Positions 43,550 through 52,361 of a stretch of 64,000 nucleotides of DNA are shown piece after piece. This stretch comes from Butyrivibrio fibrisolvens (lineage in GTDB: Bacteria; Bacillota; Clostridia; Lachnospirales; Lachnospiraceae). The notes below the pieces were generated by a model that had not been told where the DNA came from, searched no databases, and was given only the letters and a program-made list of their open reading frames with translations. The stretch covers positions 4,588,001 to 4,652,000 of the forward strand of contig NZ_CP146963.1 of assembly GCF_037113525.1 (NCBI RefSeq), read 5' to 3'. Within the stretch, counting starts at the first letter, position 1. Every line of letters starts with the position of its first letter. Made by a program: the position numbers and the translations under genes.

Positions 43550-45148
43550 TTATTTACTCTTTTCCTCATCGTAAAGCATCCATAAATCTGCGATGACGGG
43601 AGATAATCTATGCATTGAAGCAAGGGAATCTGTATAGTCTCTAAGGAAGTAGGCTGTATAGATTCCTTGTTTTTCCTGGTGGGTTACGATGGGTTCGAGG
43701 TCGTAGTCTGTGAATGTTATGGTCATGCCTTCCTGGGTTACGGTCTTGTTGATCGTAAAGGTTGCCATGCCTCCAAGTACGCGTTCGATTTCGTTCTGGC
43801 CGGATACAGAGTTTCCGAGGCTGTAGTAGATGAGCATCTGCTGCCCGCCGTCTTTTTCTATGAGTTCGTAGGGCTGAAGGACGTGGGGATGGGAGCCTAT
43901 GACTACGTTGACGCCGCATTCATAGAAGATATCTGTCCACTTGGCTTGATAATCGCTTATTTGAGATGAGTACTCTTCTCCCCAGTGGACGAATACCATT
44001 ACTACGTCGGCCTGACTTCTTGCGCTTGTAAGCTCGGCTCTTACTTTGTTTTCATCTGATAGTATATTTATACAATCAGTATATTCTTTAGGAATAGGCT
44101 GTCCATTGGTTCCATAGGTGTAGTCAAAAAGGGCTATGCTTATTCCGTTCTTTTCTATGATATTAAGGTTTGTATCTCCGGTCTTATCGGATGGAAGTAT
44201 GCCTATTACTTTAGTGTTATCTCCATATGCATGGTATGTTCTGTCTATTCCTTCTATTCCCTGATCCAGCATGTGGTTAGTTGCACAGGCGATAATGTCA
44301 AAGCCTGATGCCTCTTGGGCTAAAGCTATGCCTGATGGAGATGAGAATACGGGGTACTCGCTGTAGATCATATCTCTTTTTACAGAGAGATCTTCTAAGG
44401 TATAGGATGCGTCATCTGCAAAAGGAGTCTCCTGCACGATGGCGGAAAGGTCTGACTGCGATATTATGTCTCTTACATTCTCGTAAAGGAAATCGTAGCT
44501 GCCATCTGCATGATCCAGGGCATAGTTATATATCTGCTTGTGGGCTATGGTGTCGCCAAAAGCTGTGAATGTAACCTTACTTGAAGGAATCGTATATGTT
44601 TTTAATCCCCAGTAATTCCAGTTAAAATACTGTACTCTTCCGTCTTCATAGGTGACGCGAAGTCTTGTAGATGGATCAAAGCTAAAGGAAATGATCGTAT
44701 CGCTTAAAGCGGACGACATCCAGGATGCTCTTAAAAAGCCGTCTTTATCAGCGTTTTCTTCTCTTTTTTCATAAATATAGATATGCTGGCTTGTGTCGGT
44801 ATCGTTGCTTTCTACCCAGAAAGGAAGGTGCTTGCCAAAGCTGCCCTTCTTCCATGTAAGAAGGAGGATTTCATCTTCGCTGTCGTTATCAATGTCACAT
44901 GTCAGAAAGTCCTGTACTTTCCAGTTTGCATCACTCTCCCAGACTGCTACCCCAGTTTCATCGGATATTTTAAAATGGCCATCGTTTAGGTTTGCCTGCA
45001 AGCCAAAAACAGATGCGTCCTTAGTGTTAAAGACTATGTTATCTGGGATATTAAGCGAGGCATTTTTGGAATTATATATGATCAAAACAACTAGGATAGC
45101 TGCTATAAAGATGATCAAAGGTATGATTTTGGGGAGATTTTTCTTCAT
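43550..45148 (-). CDS. CapA family (PGA_cap-like) metallophosphatase, membrane-anchored
   Basis: A 532-aa protein with one N-terminal membrane segment (IIPLIIFIAAILVVLIIYN). A middle region of about 140 residues includes DIDNDSEDEILLLTW, an FG-GAP/VCBS-like calcium-loop motif. The CapA domain covers about 185-500: FTAFGDTIAH, ACATNHMLDQG, VVMVFVHWGEE and VVIGSHPHVLQP provide the metal-binding Asp, Asn and His residues. CapA proteins take part in poly-glutamate capsule synthesis or act as surface hydrolases, but no capBC is present. AAGGAAG lies before the ATG. Confidence 0.85.
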   Translation of the reverse strand: MKKNLPKIIPLIIFIAAILVVLIIYNSKNASLNIPDNIVFNTKDASVFGLQANLNDGHFKISDETGVAVWESDANWKVQDFLTCDIDNDSEDEILLLTWKKGSFGKHLPFWVESNDTDTSQHIYIYEKREENADKDGFLRASWMSSALSDTIISFSFDPSTRLRVTYEDGRVQYFNWNYWGLKTYTIPSSKVTFTAFGDTIAHKQIYNYALDHADGSYDFLYENVRDIISQSDLSAIVQETPFADDASYTLEDLSVKRDMIYSEYPVFSSPSGIALAQEASGFDIIACATNHMLDQGIEGIDRTYHAYGDNTKVIGILPSDKTGDTNLNIIEKNGISIALFDYTYGTNGQPIPKEYTDCINILSDENKVRAELTSARSQADVVMVFVHWGEEYSSQISDYQAKWTDIFYECGVNVVIGSHPHVLQPYELIEKDGGQQMLIYYSLGNSVSGQNEIERVLGGMATFTINKTVTQEGMTITFTDYDLEPIVTHQEKQGIYTAYFLRDYTDSLASMHRLSPVIADLWMLYDEEKSK

Positions 45149-45193
45149 ATAGTTACTTCCTTAAGGATAACGAAGGCATGAGAATTATTGCCT

Positions 45194-45228
45194 AAAGGCG
45201 CCTGCATACATGATACAGACGCCTTTTT
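45194..45228 (-). terminator. Possible terminator after the DUF3160 gene
   Basis: A stem of about 13 pairs with two mismatches (AAAGGCG...CGCCTTT arms) lies 115 nt after the DUF3160 stop. The T run is stronger on the plus strand, so its direction is unsure. The rest of 45149-45342 is AT-rich without a gene. Confidence 0.45.
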
Positions 45229-45342
45229 ATAGCTGAGTAAAAATATTCTTATTCTGTAAAATAATATTTGGTAAGACTTAACACGACATAGAATTACATT
45301 ATAGTATTTCTAATTATGCCTTGTTACATCCGGTACCTGCAA

Positions 45343-47616
45343 TTACCATGTAGAAGTTCTGAGCTGCTCAGCCCACCATGGTCTTTCGATTCCAAGTGGC
45401 TCGTGTTCTACATATCCATAAGTTTCGGGATCATATTCATGTTCAAATCCCATTCCAAGTCTCCACTCGGAATCTGTAAGTCTTTCTGAATATGCAAATT
45501 CATAGAATGCAAATACTTCACCTTCGCAGATCTTAAGCTGTCCGTCAACAGGGGCGATTACATAGATAGTTGCTGTACCGCCGGTAGCGCATTCAAGATA
45601 TTCTCCGCCATTTGGATCAGTTGCAACATCTGTTACAAGAGCTGATGGATACTCATCAGGACTTGGGCTTTCATCATCAGGTGAAACAACAGCATCGTGC
45701 CAGAAGTGCTCAAGAGATCCGCCGTATCCTCTTATAAGTTCATATTCATCATCTGTAAGAGTTTCTCCTGCAAGTTCTTTAACAGATATTGTAGAAAGGT
45801 TATCTGCAAGTTCTGAAAGAAGTGCAAGGTTTTCTTTTTCTGTATCAGAGATATATCCGTATGCATCAAGACCTTCAGACGTCTTATTGATGAGATTCTT
45901 AAGACCTGTATATACGTCAGGTTCAGGCTCTACGTAGCCTCTGTCATCCTTTTCGATATCATCGCCGCCCATTTCTGCTACAGGCTGCTTAGCATAAAGA
46001 ACTGTATCGTGCTTAAGCTCAGTCCAGCTTGCAAGGAAGCCTTCGATATCTTTGATCGCCCACTTATCAGACTGCATGAAGTAAGGATGTTCTGATGTCT
46101 TTTCTGAAAGAAGTGGTGTTAATGTCTTAAGCCATGCTGATGAAAGGCTTGCTTCCCAGAATGTATCATCTTTGGCTGAAATTACTCCCTGAAGCTTTTC
46201 CATATTTTCAGTATAGTTTTCATAATCTGTATCGCCCTGCTCTTCTAAGAGTTCCATTGCCTTTTCAGATCCAAGAGCTGCAGGTACATCGAGAGCATCG
46301 GGAAGGTTTCTCGTCTCTCCTTCTGAATTCTCTTTGGTCTTTGAATAGATAAGATTCTGGAAGATAGCTGCATCAAGTGAAAAGCGCTGTCCGATGAATC
46401 TGAATCCTTTGCTTTCTGCAACGTGATCTGTAGCGCCGCCGTCATCCATTGTTATAGTTGAATTTATTGAAGGGCCTTCCATTGCATCTACAAGTGCCTT
46501 GAAAGAAGCATATCCGTCGCTGTCAGAAGCTATAGCTGTAACATCTGAAGCATCAGCAAAGCTACTTGCAATAGCAGGTTGATATTCATAATAAGACAGA
46601 TCATCAGCTTCGCCTGCAAAGAAGGCAGTTACTGTATAGATCTTTTCCCATCTGGTGATAGGACCTTGCTGCATTGCTGTTGTCATAAGAACAGATGCCT
46701 TAAGGAGATCATCTTCTGATGTGTCATAATTGATGCGGCCGTACCACATCATGGCTCTGAAATAAGGCTTTAAGTCTTCGTCCTGATCATAATATCCGCG
46801 GGGCTTGTACTGGCTGTAGTCTTCATCAAATCCAAAGATCGGTGAAGAGGTAATACCTGCAGCATTATTGATAAGAGATAGCTCGCTCTTAACATTATCT
46901 GCAACATAATCAGGTACGTCAGTGCTATCGTCAAGAAGACTTGCTCCAACTGCAAAATATGCAACATTTAAAAGCGCCGCATTCTCCCAGTCGGTTCCCT
47001 TTAAAGCTTCATACTGCTCTTTGGATGCATCCAGCATCTCTTTACCAAGCTCTGCAAGTTCTGATGACAGGTATTCTTTCTCTGTCTTCTTAAGAAGGTA
47101 TGTGAAGTAGAGATGATAAGTATGCATCATGGAGTCGACCGTTACGAAGTTACACTTTTGCAGATAACGGTTCATCTCATATGAATCAAAAAATTCATAT
47201 CCCGTATTATAAGGAGATATTACAAAACCGTCTGTCGCAAGCGCTGTAAGGAAGTCTTCGCTATAATAGCTGTAATCCTCTATATTAGCAACATTAGATA
47301 GATCACTTTCTGGTACAAGGCCATCTGCCTTAACTGTATACTCTACAGTCTCTTCTGAAAAAAGACCATTAAGCATATTTGTTCTTTCAAGTGACTCTAC
47401 AGATACAGTAGTTGTGTTTGAAGAAGTCGTTGCAGCAGTTGTCGCATCTTTGGTAGAAGCTTCCTGCGCATTTGAAGATGTTTCAGATTCTGCAGAATCC
47501 TTGCTACTTGCATCATCGGAAGATTTACCCAGATTAATATCTGCGCATCCTGCTGCCTGGATTACCAGTGAAGTTGCAAGTAAAACTGCTCCTGTTTTCT
47601 TAAGATTCTTTTTCAT
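45343..47616 (-). CDS. DUF3160 lipoprotein
   Basis: A 757-aa exported lipoprotein: basic start, hydrophobic segment and lipobox (QAAGC, lipid at Cys24), then an acidic Ser/Thr/Ala linker to about residue 75. The remainder is a long helical domain resembling DUF3160 (YEFFDSYEMNRYLQ, FVTVDSMMHTYHLYF, RFIGQRFSLDA, ending HEPLGIERPWWAEQL). Function is unknown. GAGGTTA before the ATG is part of a leader motif also found before the gene at 56748-57149. Confidence 0.82.
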   Translation of the reverse strand: MKKNLKKTGAVLLATSLVIQAAGCADINLGKSSDDASSKDSAESETSSNAQEASTKDATTAATTSSNTTTVSVESLERTNMLNGLFSEETVEYTVKADGLVPESDLSNVANIEDYSYYSEDFLTALATDGFVISPYNTGYEFFDSYEMNRYLQKCNFVTVDSMMHTYHLYFTYLLKKTEKEYLSSELAELGKEMLDASKEQYEALKGTDWENAALLNVAYFAVGASLLDDSTDVPDYVADNVKSELSLINNAAGITSSPIFGFDEDYSQYKPRGYYDQDEDLKPYFRAMMWYGRINYDTSEDDLLKASVLMTTAMQQGPITRWEKIYTVTAFFAGEADDLSYYEYQPAIASSFADASDVTAIASDSDGYASFKALVDAMEGPSINSTITMDDGGATDHVAESKGFRFIGQRFSLDAAIFQNLIYSKTKENSEGETRNLPDALDVPAALGSEKAMELLEEQGDTDYENYTENMEKLQGVISAKDDTFWEASLSSAWLKTLTPLLSEKTSEHPYFMQSDKWAIKDIEGFLASWTELKHDTVLYAKQPVAEMGGDDIEKDDRGYVEPEPDVYTGLKNLINKTSEGLDAYGYISDTEKENLALLSELADNLSTISVKELAGETLTDDEYELIRGYGGSLEHFWHDAVVSPDDESPSPDEYPSALVTDVATDPNGGEYLECATGGTATIYVIAPVDGQLKICEGEVFAFYEFAYSERLTDSEWRLGMGFEHEYDPETYGYVEHEPLGIERPWWAEQLRTSTW

Positions 47617-47630
47617 AATATAACCTCTTA

Positions 47631-47678
47631 TCGCGAGTGAAACGAGAGACTAATGGTTGGAAGTGGCAGAGCTCGCGA
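47631..47678 (-). promoter_or_regulatory. CGCGAG leader stem-loop, copy 1
   Basis: On the minus strand the leader contains CGCGAGCT, GCCA, AACCAT and ACTCGCGA in order, closing with a CGCGAG/CTCGCG stem, and the ribosome binding site GAGGTTA follows 3 nt later. The same ordered blocks precede the unrelated gene at 57149. The stem end is close enough to the ribosome binding site to influence translation. Confidence 0.6.
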
Positions 47679-47852
47679 TGTCACTTCTTAAAGCTTGGAA
47701 ATATTTATATTTTCAAGCTCATAACCTCATCCACAATATTATTGCTATAAATAATGATAGTAAAAATATATTAATTCTGCAAATTGCCCGAAAATTTTCA
47801 TTTAAATAGATTTCTATGAATCGGTGAATTGCAAATTGACATTAACTTATAA

Positions 47853-48017
47853 CAGGAAAGCTACTAATTAAATCATATGTCGATTTTAAAAATAACCTTA
47901 TTTTTTCTTAGGGTCTTAGGAGCTGCAGTACAGCGTGTTTACGTAAGCGGATAAGACCCTTAGAAAAAACAAGGTTATTTTTACATGAGACATATGATTT
48001 AATTAGCAGCTTTCCTG
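47853..48017. repeat. Long-hairpin element, family A copy 3
   Basis: About 165 nt. Outer arm CAGGAAAGCTACTAATTAAA pairs with its partner ending at 48017; inner arm TCATATGTCGATTTTAAAAA is like copy 1. The core runs from GGGTCTTAGGAGC to GCGGATAAGACCC, where the change from GTG/CAC to GGG/CCC at the base is compensatory. The mini-hairpin is CGTGTTTACG. It lies between the BrxD-like gene stop and the DUF3160 leader, on the spacer of two leftward genes. Confidence 0.88.
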
Positions 48018-48032
48018 AGGCTAAGCCTAACC

Positions 48033-49418
48033 TCACAGCCTGAACTCCGCATAATTCCCCGGCTCATCTGGCTTCTGTCCACCATCTATACGAAGTCCGG
48101 AAGTTACATCGTCTTCCTGCTGTGCAAGCTCATCTTTTGCATAGCTGAACTCATCAGATGAAAGAAGCGTTTCTACATTTATATCGGGACGCTGGTAAAG
48201 GATATCAAGAAGCTCTATGAAATCCCTTATAACTTCTCTTGGTGTTATATGCGAATCTGCCCCGATCCTTCCATACTCTATCCTTATGAAAACAGCAAGA
48301 TCGTTGTCTGACAGATTGTTCTCATATCCATAAAGCTGCGAGTGAATCTCGCAAAGCTTACCGCACAGTACCAGCATCTCTTCTGCTGTAAGAGGTTCAA
48401 GTCTTATAACAGGTGCCAGCATATCCCTTGCGCCCTCTTTGGAGAACTTACCATCAGCAAGTCTTGAACGAAGAGCTTCGTAGCTGTAGACACCTCTTCT
48501 TGGATCCTCAATGGATTGAGGCGTTCCGCACATGATAAAGCCAAGATATCTGGCCTTACCCTGAAGAGTATCATTGTACATGGTCAGCATCTTCTCATAG
48601 TTGTATTGTCTTGTTATTGAATTGGGAATCTTATAGATATTAACAAGCTCATCTATCATGATCATCATTCCGGTATAACCCGCCTGCTGCAAGAACCTTG
48701 CAAAAAGCTTCATATATTCATACCAGTCATCATCCGTGATCACGATGTTAACTCCAAGCTCTGCCTTGGCTTCAGTCTTATTGATATACTCTCCCCTCAG
48801 CCATTTAATTACTTTCGCCTTGGTATCCTCATCTCCGTCTATGTATGATCTGTAATACATAGTAAGTAGCTTTGCAAAGTCGAAACCGTGAACCAGCTCG
48901 TTCATAGAGGAGATCACTGCAAAGATTTTTTTCTCAACTTCTATGGAAAAAGAATCTGAGTCAGGCATGATACCTTCAGCTACAACCTGAGATTGAACAT
49001 TCTGGATCCACTTATCTAATATGAGAGTCAGCGCTCCGCCTTCAGGCCTTGTCTTGGTGGACATGTTCTGGATGAGTTCTTTGTAGGTAGCAAGGCCCTG
49101 GCCCTTGTTACCATGAAGTCTTCTGTCAGGTGAAAGGTCGGCATCTACTACTACAAAACCCTTATCCATGACATAGTTTCGTATTGTCTGAAGAAGGAAA
49201 CTCTTACCGCTTCCATACTTACCATTAATAAATCTGAATGATGCACCACCATCTGCAATGATATCCACATCATGAAGAAGTGCGTCTATCTCGTTTTTAC
49301 GTCCAACAGTAATATAAGGAAGTCCTATACGCGGTACTACACCGCCCTTAAGCGACTGTATAACTGTGCTTGCTATTCTTTTTGGGATCTTTCTTGTTGT
49401 ATTATTTTTGTTTTCCAT
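48033..49418 (-). CDS. BrxD-like ATP-binding protein (DUF2791)
   Basis: A 461-aa P-loop ATPase. Walker A is GKYGSGKSFLL (about residues 66-76) and Walker B MIMIDEL (about 252-258). PRIGLPYITVGRKNEID at the start and YSYEALRSRLAD later are typical of the DUF2791 family, which includes BrxD of type 2 BREX phage defence. In such loci it is paired with an Lhr-like helicase (BrxHI) or TerB-domain protein. Here the helicase is 4.7 kb away on the opposite strand, with three secreted-protein genes between. No BREX methylase or PglZ is visible. Role in defence is inferred only. Confidence 0.82.
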   Translation of the reverse strand: MENKNNTTRKIPKRIASTVIQSLKGGVVPRIGLPYITVGRKNEIDALLHDVDIIADGGASFRFINGKYGSGKSFLLQTIRNYVMDKGFVVVDADLSPDRRLHGNKGQGLATYKELIQNMSTKTRPEGGALTLILDKWIQNVQSQVVAEGIMPDSDSFSIEVEKKIFAVISSMNELVHGFDFAKLLTMYYRSYIDGDEDTKAKVIKWLRGEYINKTEAKAELGVNIVITDDDWYEYMKLFARFLQQAGYTGMMIMIDELVNIYKIPNSITRQYNYEKMLTMYNDTLQGKARYLGFIMCGTPQSIEDPRRGVYSYEALRSRLADGKFSKEGARDMLAPVIRLEPLTAEEMLVLCGKLCEIHSQLYGYENNLSDNDLAVFIRIEYGRIGADSHITPREVIRDFIELLDILYQRPDINVETLLSSDEFSYAKDELAQQEDDVTSGLRIDGGQKPDEPGNYAEFRL

Positions 49419-49590
49419 TTTAATGCTTTACCTTTTTTGAGTGCTTTTTCTGTGAAAATGTGATAATATTGAAACTCGTGCGTTTTGCAATATGCCAAAA
49501 ATAATTTTCTATCTTGACTGAAATACTATGTTTATAGAAAATATACAATTGGTATACATGCTAAACGCCTACAAATTTAATATTGAAAAA

Positions 49591-49702
49591 ACTTATCGTT
49601 AAACAGTTAATCATTTGACATTTGCGCGATAAAACGATAAGTGATATCATTTGATTACGACTAAAAGCTAATGTTATAACGATAATTATCCGATATAACA
49701 TT
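49591..49702. promoter_or_regulatory. Cluster of CGATAA inverted repeats
   Basis: A 10-bp perfect inverted repeat ACTTATCGTT/AACGATAAGT (49591-49600 with 49633-49642) and a second, AATGTTATA/TATAACATT (49670-49678 with 49694-49702), with further CGATAA-like hexamers between. The region separates the divergent BrxD-like gene and the HEFGH protein gene, so a shared regulator is possible. No gene is seen in 49419-49781. Confidence 0.5.
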
Positions 49703-49781
49703 GTAGGCTAATTACAGACATTTGGCTATTACCTACTACTGACATCTTGGGAAATTGACTTATATTGAAAGGAGGAATAAT

Positions 49782-50495
49782 ATGTCCAAATATTCCTGTG
49801 CTGTATCCAAAAAAACGTTTATCAAATTCCTGGCACTAGCCCTTTTAGTGCTCTCTATTTGGAGTCCGCTACGGTCCTATGCTGATGGGTCCCCTGTCTC
49901 CAAATGCAGTTCTACTGTCAAAGATTCTACTGTTACTACCTATTCTACATACTACTTGAGTTTTATTCCAGCGGCTCTTCAGGATATTTATGTTGCAGAT
50001 GGTGGTAATATTCGTGTATATGCAGAAAACGATCCACTTCCTGAGATAGATACCTCCGGCTGGACTAATGTCGGCAATATCATAGGCTATTTTGAATGGA
50101 GCAGCGGTCCACTTATCATGCTCAGTACTAAGCCTGTAGAGAGACCCAAAGCCTGTGTAACTGACCAGGCCCAGATTTCCATATGCCATGAATTCGGCCA
50201 TTATATCACAATTAAATCCAATATGCTCCGTGGAATATCCACTGATTACAGGATTTCTGCTGAATTTGAGGCTGCCTTTAATGCAGAGAAAAACAATTAT
50301 ACCCTTTCTTCCTGCAAGCTTCCATCAGGATATAAGAAAAACATAAGCCGTGCCGCTGCATCTGTAGAGTTTTATGCGACTATCTTTGCAGGTCTTATGC
50401 TGTATCCTGAGGATACAATGGCTACATTCCCCACATGCTCTGCGCTTGTGCTTGACGACATGAACTACATCATTAACAATGCTGGTGTTAAATGA
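49782..50495 (+). CDS. Secreted putative zinc metalloprotease (HEFGH)
   Basis: A 237-aa exported protein. The signal peptide has a basic start and hydrophobic segment, and cleavage is likely after the Ala in RSYA (near residue 35). CHEFGHYITIKSN (about residues 136-148) is a zinc-binding HExxH motif, and VEFYATIF about 60 residues later could supply the third ligand Glu; this layout is seen in anthrax lethal-factor-like (M34) and pro-pro endopeptidases. AAAGGAGG lies 6 nt before the ATG at 49782, which is preferred over 49755. The target is unknown. Confidence 0.75.
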   Translation: MSKYSCAVSKKTFIKFLALALLVLSIWSPLRSYADGSPVSKCSSTVKDSTVTTYSTYYLSFIPAALQDIYVADGGNIRVYAENDPLPEIDTSGWTNVGNIIGYFEWSSGPLIMLSTKPVERPKACVTDQAQISICHEFGHYITIKSNMLRGISTDYRISAEFEAAFNAEKNNYTLSSCKLPSGYKKNISRAAASVEFYATIFAGLMLYPEDTMATFPTCSALVLDDMNYIINNAGVK

Positions 50496-50508
50496 TGACC
50501 TCTTTTGT

Positions 50509-50531
50509 AACCGCCTTCGGGCGGTTATTTT
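50509..50531 (+). terminator. Intrinsic terminator after the HEFGH gene
   Basis: AACCGCC-TTCG-GGCGGTT stem with a stable tetraloop (50509-50525), followed closely by TTTTTT. Confidence 0.92.
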
Positions 50532-50653
50532 TTGGAAAAAAACCTGTTTTACGTAATTCTAATATATGTCCAAAGATAATTATTTTCTAAATTCTCTATG
50601 TTATAATCTCTTTTATGAAAAAAGTGGGATTTTAAATTGGAGGATTTTGTTTT

Positions 50654-52300
50654 TTGGATACGAAAAAAGTTTTATGGGGAATTGTAATATTTCTTTTGTC
50701 ACTCGTTGTTATCTATAAAATTTGTAATATCTTTATTACCCCGGTAGATCCATTATATCCATTAGATGCAATCTATGAATATGATGACCAGGAAATATCT
50801 GTAAGGAAGCTTTTTGAGGCATCTTATGAAGATATCCATTATTCAGCTTATTGGTCTGTTACTGGATCGTATAGTGAAAGGACTGAATCTTATCATTCTT
50901 CTTATAGAGCACCAGGTTCATCACCATATGAAATACTCAATAAATCTATCAATATCAAATATGACCATTACTATAAAGATGAAGATAATGTGTTGGGAAT
51001 ATTGGATGGAGAATGTATTGAACCTTATTATGAGTTTACGTGTTATGGCGATCTCGACGAACAAAGCACAATCTCAACTTACAGTTATTATGTGGGAATA
51101 ATCAATGGATATAAAAAAACAGCTTACGGATACTCTGGTCATGAATGTAGTGAACGTTTTGAAGTTGATAAAATTCTTATGCCTAACTTAGATAATTTGA
51201 CAAAAGTTGCAATTTATTTTGATGGATCAGTAGATGAGCAGGGACATTTTGTAGTGAAATTTGTAGGAAATAAACTTCCTTGTATTGCACCTGCTTTTGG
51301 GGGTGATGGTTCACGCTCTCCTTTTAATGAAGCTGAATATACATTTGATGCCCAAACAAGAAAGCTTGTTAAGGTTACGCTTAAATATGAATATTCACAT
51401 GGAGGATGTAATGGACCTTTTTCAGTAGAGAGTATATGTTTGGAACTGACAATTAATGATTTAGCCTATGGTGATTACGAAATACCAGATGTTCCCAATA
51501 TGGTATGCGATAATTCTATCCTAAGTGGTGCTCTTACAGGAGAAGGAACATTTAAACCAAGCTCTGTTATTAGAAACGATGCTTCTGAAAAGAGCAGCCT
51601 TTCAAGTACTATTTCAAATATTTGGCAAAATGCTGTTTCCTCAATACCAAAAGAGTCATGTACCGTTGATGAGATTTCAGAAAGTCTTTCATATAATGCT
51701 ATTGAATACGGTATGAACATTGTAAAAAAAGACTATTATATGAATAGATATGAGAACGCTATTTACATAAGATATCTCATAACCCAGGATGAAAATGAAA
51801 TAGGCTATATTTTAATGCCGCTTACAGTCTATAGTGCCCAGCTTTGCAACGAAAACAATATATTAATATTTGCTGGTGATGAATTATTTGCATGGGAAGA
51901 TGGAACCATATGGATAAATCACAGGATTACCTCAAGTATTACTACAGATACATACTACAGGTTATACACAGATGGTATATTAAAGCTTGATCATAGAATT
52001 ACCAGAGAATCAGCTTTTTCAAGACTCTCAAAAACAGAAGAACTCTCCCTGTTTTCATATGGAGATTTTTCAGAATTACATAGATTTGTAAAAGAGCATT
52101 CTGACTCAGGTTATACTAGAATGGATAAGTATGAAATTCGAGAAAATGGATATTTTAATACTTATTATGTAGTAGAGAACACAACATATTCAAAGCATCT
52201 TTCAGAAGAATATGATCTGACATTTTTATCTAGTGACTATGCTACTGAACTAACAGAAGACAATAGAGAAGAAAAAGATGCTACGTGGATTAATTTCTGA
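50654..52300 (+). CDS. Membrane-anchored protein of unknown function, paralogue 1
   Basis: A 548-aa protein with one N-terminal membrane helix (VLWGIVIFLLSLVVIYKI); the rest should be outside the cell. Translation begins at TTG (50654), supported by GGAGGA 9 nt upstream and an absence of a nearby ATG. The segment YEYDDQEISVRKLFEAS (about residues 41-57) is almost identical in the next gene, and the two align over their whole length. No known domain is recognised. It is AT-rich and Tyr/Ser-rich. Confidence 0.75.
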   Translation: MDTKKVLWGIVIFLLSLVVIYKICNIFITPVDPLYPLDAIYEYDDQEISVRKLFEASYEDIHYSAYWSVTGSYSERTESYHSSYRAPGSSPYEILNKSINIKYDHYYKDEDNVLGILDGECIEPYYEFTCYGDLDEQSTISTYSYYVGIINGYKKTAYGYSGHECSERFEVDKILMPNLDNLTKVAIYFDGSVDEQGHFVVKFVGNKLPCIAPAFGGDGSRSPFNEAEYTFDAQTRKLVKVTLKYEYSHGGCNGPFSVESICLELTINDLAYGDYEIPDVPNMVCDNSILSGALTGEGTFKPSSVIRNDASEKSSLSSTISNIWQNAVSSIPKESCTVDEISESLSYNAIEYGMNIVKKDYYMNRYENAIYIRYLITQDENEIGYILMPLTVYSAQLCNENNILIFAGDELFAWEDGTIWINHRITSSITTDTYYRLYTDGILKLDHRITRESAFSRLSKTEELSLFSYGDFSELHRFVKEHSDSGYTRMDKYEIRENGYFNTYYVVENTTYSKHLSEEYDLTFLSSDYATELTEDNREEKDATWINF

Positions 52301-52361
52301 TGAAAAAGTTGGATTTTTAGAGGATGATCTTCTCTAAAAAATTTATTGGGGGACAATTAAT

